Below are positions 1 to 6,707 of a DNA stretch of 15,239 nucleotides, one piece after another (positions within the stretch are counted from its first letter, which is position 1; every line of letters begins with the position of its first letter). The DNA lies in NCBI GenBank assembly GCA_910585915.1, contig CAJUGF010000024.1, positions 1 to 15,239 of the forward strand, given 5' to 3'. The stretch comes from an uncultured Bacilli bacterium. GTDB lineage: Bacteria; Bacillota_I; Bacilli_A; RF39; UBA660. The notes beneath the pieces were generated by a model. The model did not search any database and was not told the origin of the DNA. It worked only from the letters and a program-made list of their open reading frames with translations. The position numbers and the translations under genes are program-made.

Positions 1-29
1 ATTACCAAAACAACATTTACTTTCTTCAT
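1..29 (-). CDS. Start of a gene running off the left edge (first 9 codons)
   Basis: An ATG at 29-27 on the minus strand is preceded by AGAGGTG (plus 36-42), with about eight bases between the AGAGG core and the ATG. The same Shine-Dalgarno form precedes the second sulfotransferase-like gene here. The nine visible codons read MKKVNVVLV with no stop. A basic start followed by a hydrophobic beta-strand-like run would fit a Rossmann-type cytoplasmic enzyme or a signal peptide, but nine residues cannot decide this. The terminator at 126-150 lies upstream, so this gene probably begins a new transcription unit. The call rests on the ribosome binding site and open frame only; the product is unknown. 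Confidence 0.6.
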
Positions 30-125
30 TTGATACACCTCTAAAAAACAAGTATTTCTACTCTACTATTAAAAATATATCAACGTTCTGATAAAACTTT
101 TTGGTTTAGAACACTAATTTTGGCG

Positions 126-150
126 AAAAAAAAGAGTAATTCATTTACTC
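126..150 (-). terminator. Rho-independent terminator of the DUF3048/membrane-protein operon
   Basis: Read on the minus strand, GAGTAA pairs with TTACTC around a five-base loop (arms 145-150 and 134-139) and is followed directly by eight T (133-126). The stem is short and AT-rich but resembles the other terminators in this window. It lies about 325 bases past the nearest upstream stop codon. Confidence 0.6.
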
Positions 151-402
151 AAATTAAAATTATTTCCATTAAATTGAAAAATAATCGATATCCTAAATAT
201 TTACTTGCTTTAAAATATTTAAATGATAATTTCTTCGCTTTCTTATATAATATTTGTCCTGTTCAAAAAATAAACACACATTTCACAATTTCTTAAAGCA
301 TGCCCCTATTTTCCTTGAACAATATCAAGTAATAAAGCGACAATTTTACATAATTATTATATCTTCCATGACTTACAAAAAGATAATTTTTATTAGCATC
401 AT

Positions 403-418
403 TGATACCATCGTATCA
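403..418. repeat. Perfect inverted repeat TGATAC-CATC-GTATCA
   Basis: Six-base arms (403-408 and 413-418) flank a four-base loop. No T-run follows on either strand, so it does not look like a terminator. It could be a small RNA hairpin in the long 3' region or a protein-binding site; a short repeat in AT-rich DNA may also arise by chance. Confidence 0.35.
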
Positions 419-474
419 TATCATTTAATTCTTTATCATTTTTATAAACCATAATTATTTATATTCATCATCAA

Positions 475-918
475 TTATTTATTTAAAACTTGAAAACCAT
501 TATTATTAGGATATTGCCCCATTCCATTCATATTTTGCATATTCATTTGATTTGACACCATATTCATATTGCTTATATTAGAATTCATAGACTGATTTTG
601 ATTGTTTATAACAGACTGATTTGCATTCACCATAGGTTGATTCATAACATAATTGGGATTCGGTTCGATTTGATTCATCGAATTCATTTGATTCATTCCA
701 TTAGTCTTAGAAATAGCATCAAAAAGTGTTTGATTTTGTGCTGCAGCTGCAAGTCGCTCAAAATTTTGCTCAATTTCTTTAGATACTCCTCCATATGCTT
801 GAGATTTTTTTAATTCATGATCTTCCACTAAATAACCAATCAAAGCAAATATCAAAATGATTGTCATTACCAAAAACCACATATAATTATTAACTAAAAA
901 ATCTATTACAGCTTCCAT
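475..918 (-). CDS. Small membrane protein with Asn/Met-rich low-complexity tail
   Basis: I do not recognise this 147-residue protein as a named family. Residues about 12-31 form one hydrophobic transmembrane segment. A short charged, helix-prone stretch follows (about 33-70, including KEIEQNFERLAAAAQNQ). From about residue 74 to the end the tail is strongly enriched in Asn, Met and Gln, with many NQM, MNQ and NMN repeats. Such prion-like, probably disordered tails occur in Gram-positive membrane-associated scaffold proteins, but the function is not known. The start is firm: AAGGAGGAG (927-935) lies in front of the ATG and overlaps the stop codon of the DUF3048 gene, so the two form an operon and are probably translationally linked. 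Which side of the membrane the tail faces cannot be told. Confidence 0.8.
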   Translation of the reverse strand: MEAVIDFLVNNYMWFLVMTIILIFALIGYLVEDHELKKSQAYGGVSKEIEQNFERLAAAAQNQTLFDAISKTNGMNQMNSMNQIEPNPNYVMNQPMVNANQSVINNQNQSMNSNISNMNMVSNQMNMQNMNGMGQYPNNNGFQVLNK

Positions 919-933
919 TGTTTAAACTCCTCC

Positions 934-1953
934 TTACTCCAAAATGGAAATTTCTTGATTATCTGGTTGAATTTGAATCCAAGTATTTCCATCATTCACT
1001 TGAATTTCCGATCCATCTAACATCGTATAAACTGTTTGACTTTCTCGCGTCTTTTTAGACCATTTAATAGGAATAGCCATTCCATTACTAATATAATATC
1101 CATCCCCCTGACCAGTATTACTAAGTTCTTGTCTTCCATAACTATCAATGGAACGATTTTTAACTTGATATGTAATAATGTTTTTAACTACATACTGCTC
1201 TTTAGATACATAATCGATATGAGCTTCATCATTCACAAATCTTTGATAGACTTTTTTCTCAGGATCATAAACATAACTAGTAACTGTCCCTTTAGAATAA
1301 GGAATAATAACACGATTAGCTAGAAGAGCATTTTCTCCAAAATTAACATCTTCAACGGAATAATGAAATAAAAAATCTTTTTCGCGTTCCATTTGAAATC
1401 CTAATTCATTAGAAGCATTTTGTAATTTATCCATACTGGTAAAAGCCGTATGCTCCGTTGAAACTTTCAAAGAAGTATCTTTCCAAAAATATTGATCTTG
1501 ATATAACCCATTAATATTTTGAATAGCAAACTTAGAAATATCAGATTTTGCCTGTTCACTGAATCCCCAATGAACAAAATAAGCATCATTCTCCATCACA
1601 TAATCCAAATAATATGGTCTAGCACTTCGAATAGGTCCAATTCGTTCTGTACTTTTATCATGAAATAAAGCAAGATAGCGCGTAATACCACCTTCTACAA
1701 TCATCTCGTAAACCAAATAAGCATCTTGAAGCCCAGAATGATAAGGTCTTGCTACCCCTAAATTGTTAATTATAACAGCATAAGCACGATTAGAAGAATC
1801 TTCATTCACTACTTGAACTTTGGGCATTTCTTCATAATCATGAAAATCTGATTGCTCTCTTTGAAAATAAAAATAACCATAAATACTGACAGCAATGAAT
1901 AATACTAGTAACATCAATAAAACTATAACCTTTTTAAGTGATTTCTTATTCAT
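934..1953 (-). CDS. DUF3048 domain protein (YerB-like), membrane anchored
   Basis: This 339-residue protein has one N-terminal transmembrane segment (about 10-29) after a Lys-rich start, then an extracytoplasmic region matching the two-part DUF3048 family. The N-terminal domain (about 55-200) holds the family signatures RPYHSGLQDAYLVYE, EGGITRYLALF and GPIRSARPY. The C-terminal domain (about 215-330) holds GDGYYISNGMAIPIKWSK and DGNTWI. Family members such as Bacillus YerB are cell-surface lipoproteins of unknown function. Here no lipobox cysteine is visible, so a plain membrane anchor is more likely. The ATG follows AGGTG (1961-1965) with seven bases between them, and an extended -10 promoter lies just upstream. 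It is the first gene of an operon with the Asn/Met-rich membrane protein. Confidence 0.9.
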   Translation of the reverse strand: MNKKSLKKVIVLLMLLVLFIAVSIYGYFYFQREQSDFHDYEEMPKVQVVNEDSSNRAYAVIINNLGVARPYHSGLQDAYLVYEMIVEGGITRYLALFHDKSTERIGPIRSARPYYLDYVMENDAYFVHWGFSEQAKSDISKFAIQNINGLYQDQYFWKDTSLKVSTEHTAFTSMDKLQNASNELGFQMEREKDFLFHYSVEDVNFGENALLANRVIIPYSKGTVTSYVYDPEKKVYQRFVNDEAHIDYVSKEQYVVKNIITYQVKNRSIDSYGRQELSNTGQGDGYYISNGMAIPIKWSKKTRESQTVYTMLDGSEIQVNDGNTWIQIQPDNQEISILE

Positions 1954-1976
1954 AACACATCACCTATTCTATTAAC

Positions 1977-1985
1977 ATTATATCA
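1977..1985 (-). promoter_or_regulatory. Extended -10 promoter for the DUF3048 operon
   Basis: On the minus strand this reads TGATATAAT, an extended -10 element, with TATAAT at 1982-1977. No good -35 is seen about 17 bases upstream, which is acceptable for an extended -10. It lies between the smpB terminator and the DUF3048 ribosome binding site and predicts a leader of roughly 17 bases. Confidence 0.6.
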
Positions 1986-2024
1986 CAAAGAAAAAACATT
2001 AAAATGGGAAAAAGAAAAAAATGT

Positions 2025-2057
2025 AAAAAAAGAGCAAATTTATAAAACAATTTACTC
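2025..2057 (-). terminator. Rho-independent terminator after smpB
   Basis: On the minus strand GAGTAAATT (2057-2049) pairs with AATTTGCTC (2040-2032) over nine positions, including one G-T wobble, around an eight-base loop. Seven T follow (2031-2025). The stem begins at the base after the smpB stop codon and closes the pilin-rnr-smpB unit. Confidence 0.8.
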
Positions 2058-2486
2058 TTAAATCAAATGTCGATTTTCTCTTTCTAAGTCCCGTTTCTTA
2101 ATACTTTCTCGTTTATCAAATAATTTTTTACCTTTGCAAACTCCCACCAAGACTTTTACATGATTCTTTTTAAAATACATTTTCAAAGGAATCAAAGTGA
2201 CACCATCTTGCGTGATCTTCTCTCGAAGTTTTCGAATCTCCTTTTTATGAAGTAATAAGCGTCTTGTCCTTCTTTCTTCATGATTAAATCGATTTCCTTC
2301 AAAATAAGGTGCTATGTACATATTTAAAAGCATCGCTTCTCCATTTTTAATAATTATAAAGCCATCCTTTAAATCCGCAGAACCTTTACGAATACTTTTA
2401 ATCTCAGTTCCTACAAGTTCAATGCCAGCTTCAAGCTCTTCTAAAACAGAATAATCATAATATGCTTTTTTATTTCGAACTTCCAT
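2058..2486 (-). CDS. smpB: SsrA-binding protein SmpB
   Basis: SmpB binds tmRNA and brings it to stalled ribosomes for trans-translation, which tags incomplete proteins for degradation. The 142 residues carry the family core: KKAYYDY, EAGIELVGTEIKSIRKG, the conserved DGF and NMYIAPY region, the basic RRTRRLLLHKKEI stretch, and the KMYFKKNHVKVLVGVCKGKKLFDKR segment before a basic C-terminal tail. It is slightly shorter than typical SmpB (about 150-160), mostly at the N-terminus. The ATG overlaps the end of rnr by 17 bases and is preceded by GGAGA (2493-2497), six bases away, so it is coupled to rnr as in many Bacillota. No tmRNA gene follows; a terminator does. Confidence 0.97.
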   Translation of the reverse strand: MEVRNKKAYYDYSVLEELEAGIELVGTEIKSIRKGSADLKDGFIIIKNGEAMLLNMYIAPYFEGNRFNHEERRTRRLLLHKKEIRKLREKITQDGVTLIPLKMYFKKNHVKVLVGVCKGKKLFDKRESIKKRDLERENRHLI

Positions 2487-4584
2487 CTTGAGTCTCCATT
2501 ACAATCTGAAAATCAACCATTGCCGTTTCCTTTGAAGCCGCAATACAACGAACCTTTACATGGTCTCCTACACGATATGTTCTCTTAGTACTATTACCAA
2601 TTAAAGCCAAACTCTCTGGAACATATTGATAAAAATCACCCTTTAATGTTTGAACATGAACCAACCCCTCAATTAAATTCGAAAGCTCTACAAAGAAACC
2701 AAAATTTGTAACTGTGCTTATTATTCCTTCAAACTCTTCCCCAATATGACTTTCCATATATTCAGCCATTTTCATATCGTCTACATCACGTTCTGCTTGA
2801 TCAGCAGCTCTCTCTCGTTCACTAGAATGTGCTGCCACTTCCACCAAATTTTGTTCCAAATAAGAAATCGTACTCATTGAAAAATCTTTTTCCACTAAGT
2901 ATTTTTTTAATAAACGATGAACAACTAAATCAGGATATCTTCGAATCGGACTTGTAAAATGAGTATAAGCTTCACTTGCCAAACCAAAATGTCCAATATT
3001 ATCCTTACTATATTCTGCCTTTCTCATACTTCGAAGAAGCAAACTAGATAATATTTTAAACTCAGGTTTTTCATCTAACTCATCCAATAACTTTTGCATA
3101 GATTTAGGAGTCAAATCAGTAACTTTTGTTTTAAGTTCATAACCTAAAAGCTTTACCAAATTTACAAAATCATCAATTTTCTCACTATTTGGCTTTCCAT
3201 GAACACGATAAATAAACGGAAGCTCCATATGATAAATATGACTAGCAACTGTTTCATTCGCAATAATCATAAAAGATTCAATTAGTTTCTCTCCATCTTC
3301 TCTTTCATCAACAACAACATCAATTGCTTTGCCAAATTCATCTTGAACAATTCTTGCTTCATCCAAATCAAAATCCATATACCCACGTTCTACACTTCTC
3401 TTTTGTAGAATATGAGCAAGCTCATTCATTTTTTTCAAAGTATCCACAAAAGGTTCATAACCACTTTCCACACGATTACGCATCAAAATATCATTAACAC
3501 ATTCATATGTCATCTTTTTAGAACTTTTAATAAAACTTGGATGTATTTCATAGTGAACTACTTCTCCTTGAGGATTAATTGTCATTACACATGACATACT
3601 AAGCCGAATAACACCTTCATTTAAAGAACAAATACCATTAGATAACTTATGTGGAATCATAGGAATAACAGTATCTGCAAGATAACTTGAAGTCCCCCGT
3701 AAATAAGCAGCATCTCCAAGGGCAGTATTTTCTTTTACATAATGAGAAACATCAGCAATATGAACTCCTAAAACATAATTATTTCCATTCATTTCTAAAC
3801 TAATAGCATCATCAATATCCTTTGTATGAGAACCATCAATCGTAAAAATAGTCTTATCAGTATAATCAACACGATCTTTCAAATAAATAGAATCAACTTC
3901 AGTTGGAACATTCTCTAATTCTTGTTCAACATCTTCCCCAAAATCTGGATCAATTTGATACTTATAAGCAATGCTTAAGATATCTACTCCTGGATCATCT
4001 TTATGTCCAAGAATTTTAACAACATCTCCAAAATATTTTTTCTTATCCACTTGTTTTGTCAAATGAACTAGAACTTTATGCCCTTCTACACAATTCTTTG
4101 TACTATTTTGGTTTAATAAAACAAGCAAATCTTTTTTCTCATCATCTAATTTTAACTGAAATTTTCCATGAACTAAAACAATCTCCCCTACCATATCATG
4201 AATTTCTCGTTTAATAACACGAATGATTTTTCCTTCACGCTTCACCCCACATCGCGTAACTTCAGAAAGAACAATATCATCATGAGTAGCTCCATTCATC
4301 ATATCTGCAGGAATATACAAATCTTCTTCACGCTCTAAAAGAACAAACCCATATCCTTTTTTATTTAAAGATAATGTTCCAATCTTTAAACTAGGACAAT
4401 TCTTAAGTAATATATACTTATCTTTCTTTGTTTTGAAAACAAGATATTCTTGCACTAATTCTTCCAATGCTTCATAACACTCACGATATTCATCACTTGT
4501 TTTTAAACCCAGTAAATCATTAATCTCCATTGCATCTTTTGCTTCATGAATTCCTTCTAGCAAACATAATATATCTTCCTTCAT
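2470..4584 (-). CDS. rnr: Ribonuclease R (RNB-family 3'-5' exoribonuclease)
   Basis: RNase R degrades structured RNA from the 3' end in the cytoplasm and often works with SmpB/tmRNA. Counting from the start chosen here (704 residues), a winged-helix-like region covers about 1-60. Cold-shock-type RNA-binding domains follow, including KKGYGFV near 75-81. The RNB catalytic domain covers about 235-560, with the metal-binding cluster IDGSHTKDIDDA (D250, D256, D258, D259) and the TSPIRRYPDLVVHR signature at 544-557. An S1 domain spans about 612-693. The protein is shorter than Bacillus RNase R and lacks a long Lys-rich tail. The frame is open up to an ATG at 4623, but GGGGTGA (4595-4589) lies seven bases before the ATG at 4584, and initiation there leaves the upstream pilin gene undisturbed. 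It is coupled to the pilin gene before it and smpB after it. Confidence 0.95.
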   Translation of the reverse strand: MKEDILCLLEGIHEAKDAMEINDLLGLKTSDEYRECYEALEELVQEYLVFKTKKDKYILLKNCPSLKIGTLSLNKKGYGFVLLEREEDLYIPADMMNGATHDDIVLSEVTRCGVKREGKIIRVIKREIHDMVGEIVLVHGKFQLKLDDEKKDLLVLLNQNSTKNCVEGHKVLVHLTKQVDKKKYFGDVVKILGHKDDPGVDILSIAYKYQIDPDFGEDVEQELENVPTEVDSIYLKDRVDYTDKTIFTIDGSHTKDIDDAISLEMNGNNYVLGVHIADVSHYVKENTALGDAAYLRGTSSYLADTVIPMIPHKLSNGICSLNEGVIRLSMSCVMTINPQGEVVHYEIHPSFIKSSKKMTYECVNDILMRNRVESGYEPFVDTLKKMNELAHILQKRSVERGYMDFDLDEARIVQDEFGKAIDVVVDEREDGEKLIESFMIIANETVASHIYHMELPFIYRVHGKPNSEKIDDFVNLVKLLGYELKTKVTDLTPKSMQKLLDELDEKPEFKILSSLLLRSMRKAEYSKDNIGHFGLASEAYTHFTSPIRRYPDLVVHRLLKKYLVEKDFSMSTISYLEQNLVEVAAHSSERERAADQAERDVDDMKMAEYMESHIGEEFEGIISTVTNFGFFVELSNLIEGLVHVQTLKGDFYQYVPESLALIGNSTKRTYRVGDHVKVRCIAASKETAMVDFQIVMETQDGSSK

Positions 4585-4587
4585 CAT

Positions 4588-4595
4588 TTCACCCC
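4588..4595 (-). promoter_or_regulatory. Ribosome binding site of rnr overlapping the pilin stop codon
   Basis: Minus-strand GGGGTGAA contains both the Shine-Dalgarno core GGGG and the TGA stop of the small pilin gene. Two adjacent ATG codons follow, at 4587 and 4584. The second gives the better seven-base spacing, so it is preferred over the distant upstream ATG at 4623. The overlap suggests that rnr is translated by ribosomes finishing the pilin gene. Confidence 0.7.
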
Positions 4596-4963
4596 ACATT
4601 GTATGTACATATTTTTTCTCCATTAATATAACGAATAGTAATACTCTCTAAACCATTAATTTTTTGCTTAGTTAAAGGATTTACTTCATTTTCATCCAGT
4701 AACCCATTCTCAATTAATTTTCCTGTCTTAACAGTACATCCATTAGATTTACAAGTAGCTTTCAAATTTTTTATTTCTGGATCACTAAGATCAATATAAA
4801 GACAAGCAGCATCTTGTAACATATTTTGAAAATCACTGATATTCTCATCTTCTCTATGACTAAATACAGAAGTAAGATTATTAGCAATCACTACCCCAAT
4901 TAATACCATAAGACCAATTGTGACAATCAATTCAATTAAAGTAAAACCATTCTTTCTTTTCAT
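4589..4963 (-). CDS. Small type IV pilin-like (pseudopilin) protein
   Basis: The 124-residue product starts MKRKNGFTLIEL, a class III prepilin signal: short basic leader, Gly6 before the cleavage site, Phe1 and Glu5 of the mature protein, then a hydrophobic helix to about residue 27. The soluble part of about 95 residues has three cysteines (near 54, 71 and 76) plus one close to the C-terminus (CTYNVG), so disulfides are possible. Proteins of this type are inserted through Sec, processed by a prepilin peptidase and assembled into type IV or Com-type pili; neither the peptidase nor an assembly ATPase is in the window. The frame is open to 5020, but GGAGA (4971-4975), seven bases before the ATG at 4963, and the exact placement of the prepilin leader fix the start. 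It precedes rnr and overlaps its ribosome binding site. Confidence 0.88.
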   Translation of the reverse strand: MKRKNGFTLIELIVTIGLMVLIGVVIANNLTSVFSHREDENISDFQNMLQDAACLYIDLSDPEIKNLKATCKSNGCTVKTGKLIENGLLDENEVNPLTKQKINGLESITIRYINGEKICTYNVG

Positions 4964-4981
4964 GACATACTCTCCATTACT

Positions 4982-4987
4982 ATTATA
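4982..4987 (-). promoter_or_regulatory. Possible promoter (-10) of the pilin-rnr-smpB unit
   Basis: A perfect TATAAT on the minus strand lies just upstream of the pilin ribosome binding site. Transcription would begin near 4975, leaving a leader of only about a dozen bases. The -35 region is poor (a TTAACT about 19 bases away). Position after the secG terminator supports a promoter here, but the exact site is uncertain. Confidence 0.45.
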
Positions 4988-4989
4988 AC

Positions 4990-5007
4990 CTATTTTTTTA
5001 AAAATAG
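4990..5007. repeat. AT-rich palindrome in the pilin-rnr promoter region
   Basis: CTATTTTT and AAAAATAG form perfect eight-base arms around two central bases, directly upstream of the TATAAT at 4982-4987. Its place between the presumed -10 and -35 elements is that of an operator, but A/T-run palindromes are common in DNA of this composition. Confidence 0.3.
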
Positions 5008-5042
5008 TTAAAAATACCAAATAGTTGACAGTTTGCCAAAAG

Positions 5043-5064
5043 AAAAGGCCCTTAAAAGGCCTTT
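5043..5064 (-). terminator. Rho-independent terminator after secG
   Basis: On the minus strand AAAGGCC (5064-5058) pairs with GGCCTTT (5050-5044) around a seven-base loop, followed by TCTTTT. It begins five bases past the secG stop and has the most GC-rich stem of the terminators seen here. It separates the ysxC-secG unit from the pilin-rnr-smpB unit. Confidence 0.85.
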
Positions 5065-5069
5065 AAAAC

Positions 5070-5288
5070 TCATCGTACAAACAAAACAAAAGAGATAACA
5101 AAAAATAGTAATCCTAAAAACATAGTAAGACGACTAATAAATAACTCTAGTCCTCTTTCCTTCATTTTACCAAACAATGCTTCATTACCTCCAGTAATAA
5201 TTTGCCCTGCATCGCTTGCCTTATTGCTTTGAAGCAAAACCACTGCGATCAAAATTACAGATACAATTAATAATATATTTTCTAACAT
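5070..5288 (-). CDS. secG: Preprotein translocase subunit SecG
   Basis: SecG is the small accessory subunit of the SecYEG channel in the cytoplasmic membrane. The 72-residue protein has two transmembrane helices (about 3-20 and 50-71). The loop between them carries family motifs: VVLLQSNKASDAG, GGNEALFGK and the RGLELFISRLT run into helix two. A strong GGAGG (5296-5300) lies seven bases before the ATG. A 45-base gap separates it from ysxC, with no clear terminator or promoter, so it is probably the last gene of the preceding operon. In many Bacillota secG is followed closely by rnr and smpB; here a terminator and a pilin gene come between. Confidence 0.95.
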   Translation of the reverse strand: MLENILLIVSVILIAVVLLQSNKASDAGQIITGGNEALFGKMKERGLELFISRLTMFLGLLFFVISFVLFVR

Positions 5289-5333
5289 ACATTAGCCTCC
5301 TCAAAAATCTTCTATAATGTACCACAAAAATGT

Positions 5334-5930
5334 TTAAGATTCAATATTAGATATTGCTTGATCTATAATACGATAAATATCCTCTCTTCCTTTTTTTGTT
5401 AAAGATGAAAAAGGAATTAACAAATCTTGATCAGACAATTTCAAAGTATCTCGAATCAATTTATCTTGCTTTACTCTAGCATTTGTACTTACTTTATCAT
5501 ATTTTGTAGCTACTACAATAGTTCTAATATGATAATACTTCAAAAATTCATACATCAAAACATCATCTTCAGTTGGTTTATGACGATAATCGATTAGCAA
5601 GAAAACCTGAGATAAATTACCACGACTTTTCAAATACTCTTCAATCATCAGTCCCATTTTTCTAGATTGCTCTTTGCCTGTATTTGCATACCCATATCCA
5701 GGAACATCAATTAAATAAAAACTTTGATTAACCAAATAAAAATTTAATGTTTGTGTCTTCCCAGGTTTACTACTTGTATGAGCAAAATTCTTGCGCATAA
5801 TAATAGTATTAATAAAACTACTCTTCCCAACATTACTACGCCCAACTAATAAAAACTCTGGTAAATTCTCATCAGGATATTGACTCTGACGAACTGCTAT
5901 TTTTTTAAGCTCAACTGAATCTATTTTCAT
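5334..5930 (-). CDS. ysxC: Ribosome-biogenesis GTPase YsxC/EngB
   Basis: This 198-residue protein is a TRAFAC-class GTPase needed for assembly of the large ribosomal subunit. The GTPase motifs are all present: G1 GRSNVGKS (30-37), a G2 region in KPGKTQTLNFY (55-65), G3 DVPGYGYA (75-82), G4 TKYDK (142-146) and a G5 segment SSLTKKG (175-181). Length and the GYGYA/GKTQT signatures are typical of EngB rather than other Era-like GTPases. The ATG is preceded by AGAGGTG close to the stop of the upstream membrane-protein gene (12-base gap), so the two are co-transcribed. Confidence 0.97.
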   Translation of the reverse strand: MKIDSVELKKIAVRQSQYPDENLPEFLLVGRSNVGKSSFINTIIMRKNFAHTSSKPGKTQTLNFYLVNQSFYLIDVPGYGYANTGKEQSRKMGLMIEEYLKSRGNLSQVFLLIDYRHKPTEDDVLMYEFLKYYHIRTIVVATKYDKVSTNARVKQDKLIRDTLKLSDQDLLIPFSSLTKKGREDIYRIIDQAISNIES

Positions 5931-5942
5931 AAATACACCTCT

Positions 5943-6584
5943 TTAATCAAAGATACTAACAAATCCACTTATCTTCTTTTGTAATAAGGATAATAAAGAC
6001 AATCTTAAAATATGATAAAGTATCAAAAAAACACCTAAAACTTCAGCATAAGTTAATTGTTCAAAAGGATTAAGAAAAACCAAAATACTAATTACAATAG
6101 ATAAAATAGAAAAAATCAAGAATAGAAAAAATGTCTGATCATGAAGACGAAAAATAGAAAAAGACAATAAGAAATGTTCAATACTTCCAAGTAAAACATA
6201 AATGCCAAATACAATAAAATAAAAATCCATTTGACTAAGCTTCAGACAAAAAGGCACAATACCTAAAATAATAAACATAAACATAGGAATGACACAAAAC
6301 CGAAAAATAGAAAAATTACGTCTTTTAGTAAAAAAGTAACCATGAATTAATGCATTGAGCAAAAAGAATATCCCCATAATAACTCCACAACTCTTAAGAG
6401 AAAAGGAAAATATTGAAAACATGATACCACACAATAAAAAAAGAATAGAAAAATACGTAAAGAAATCCAAATACTTTTGAAATTCCTGCTCTCGATCCGT
6501 TAACAATCGTTTTGTTCGTCGGTGAAACAAACGATTACAAAACTCTTTAAAACTATTTTTATTTTGATGAATCTCAGAATACAT
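5943..6584 (-). CDS. Six-helix membrane protein, DUF308/HdeD-like
   Basis: The 213-residue protein begins with a basic cytoplasmic stretch (about 1-38, with HRRTKR). About six hydrophobic segments follow, near 41-60, 65-85, 94-113, 119-141, 150-170 and 177-200. Paired helices of even length and the turn VFLNPFEQLTYAEVLGVFLILYHILR near the end resemble DUF308 (HdeD-type) proteins, which are membrane proteins of poorly known role, some linked to acid stress. The resemblance is by pattern only. It heads the ysxC-secG transcript, with its own promoter at 6611-6639, diverging from the FemAB-like gene. AAGGA (6595-6599) lies about ten bases before the ATG. Confidence 0.75.
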   Translation of the reverse strand: MYSEIHQNKNSFKEFCNRLFHRRTKRLLTDREQEFQKYLDFFTYFSILFLLCGIMFSIFSFSLKSCGVIMGIFFLLNALIHGYFFTKRRNFSIFRFCVIPMFMFIILGIVPFCLKLSQMDFYFIVFGIYVLLGSIEHFLLSFSIFRLHDQTFFLFLIFSILSIVISILVFLNPFEQLTYAEVLGVFLILYHILRLSLLSLLQKKISGFVSIFD

Positions 6585-6610
6585 AAAAATCCCGTCCTTA
6601 AATTGTTAAT

Positions 6611-6639
6611 ATTATATCATTCTTAAAGTCACTTTGCAA
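6611..6639 (-). promoter_or_regulatory. Promoter for the membrane protein-ysxC-secG operon
   Basis: On the minus strand TTGCAA (6639-6634) and TATAAT (6616-6611) are 17 bases apart, and the -10 is extended (TGATATAAT, 6619-6611). Transcription should start near 6604, a short distance before the ribosome binding site. Confidence 0.75.
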
Positions 6640-6651
6640 AAAAAAATTATA

Positions 6652-6679
6652 TTGAAAAAAAAGAAAAATATGATATAAT
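6652..6679 (+). promoter_or_regulatory. Promoter for the FemAB-like gene
   Basis: TTGAAA (6652-6657) and TATAAT (6674-6679) are 16 bases apart, with an extended -10, TGATATAAT (6671-6679). A strong GGGGG ribosome binding site (6695-6699) follows, eight bases before the ATG at 6708. It points away from the minus-strand promoter at 6611-6639. Confidence 0.8.
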
Positions 6680-6707
6680 AATATCTTCAAAAAAGGGGGA
6701 TTTATCG

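Larger units (their letters stand above)
30..474. other. Non-coding AT-rich stretch between two minus-strand genes
   Basis: About 445 bases separate the stop of the small Asn/Met-rich membrane protein from the start of the gene at the left edge. Apart from a terminator-like hairpin (126-150) and a perfect inverted repeat (403-418), nothing coding is convincing. A 66-codon plus-strand frame at 254-454 opens on TTG without a ribosome binding site. Minus-strand frames are short and lack good starts. The stretch from 474 to 151 would be transcribed as a long 3' untranslated region of the upstream operon, or could hold a small RNA or the remains of a lost gene. Confidence 0.6.

Noticed and set aside
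155..265. A 37-codon minus-strand frame reading like a basic/hydrophobic peptide
   Set aside because: It lacks a start codon except near its end and has no ribosome binding site; it could be a gene remnant but cannot be supported as a gene.
254..454. A 66-codon plus-strand frame in the left non-coding stretch
   Set aside because: It opens on TTG directly after a TATAAT-like run, has no ribosome binding site, and its translation shows no recognisable family or convincing composition.
1954..2057. A tmRNA gene downstream of smpB
   Set aside because: The gap is only about 100 bases and is filled by a terminator and a promoter; no tRNA-like acceptor or tag sequence is present.
4585..4623. Upstream ATG extension of rnr (13 extra residues)
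   Set aside because: The ATG at 4623 has no ribosome binding site and lies inside the pilin gene, whereas GGGGTGA stands correctly before the ATG at 4584.
4964..5020. N-terminal extension of the small pilin (19 residues)
   Set aside because: It would place a non-leader sequence before the prepilin signal and span the presumed promoter; GGAGA seven bases before 4963 marks the real start.
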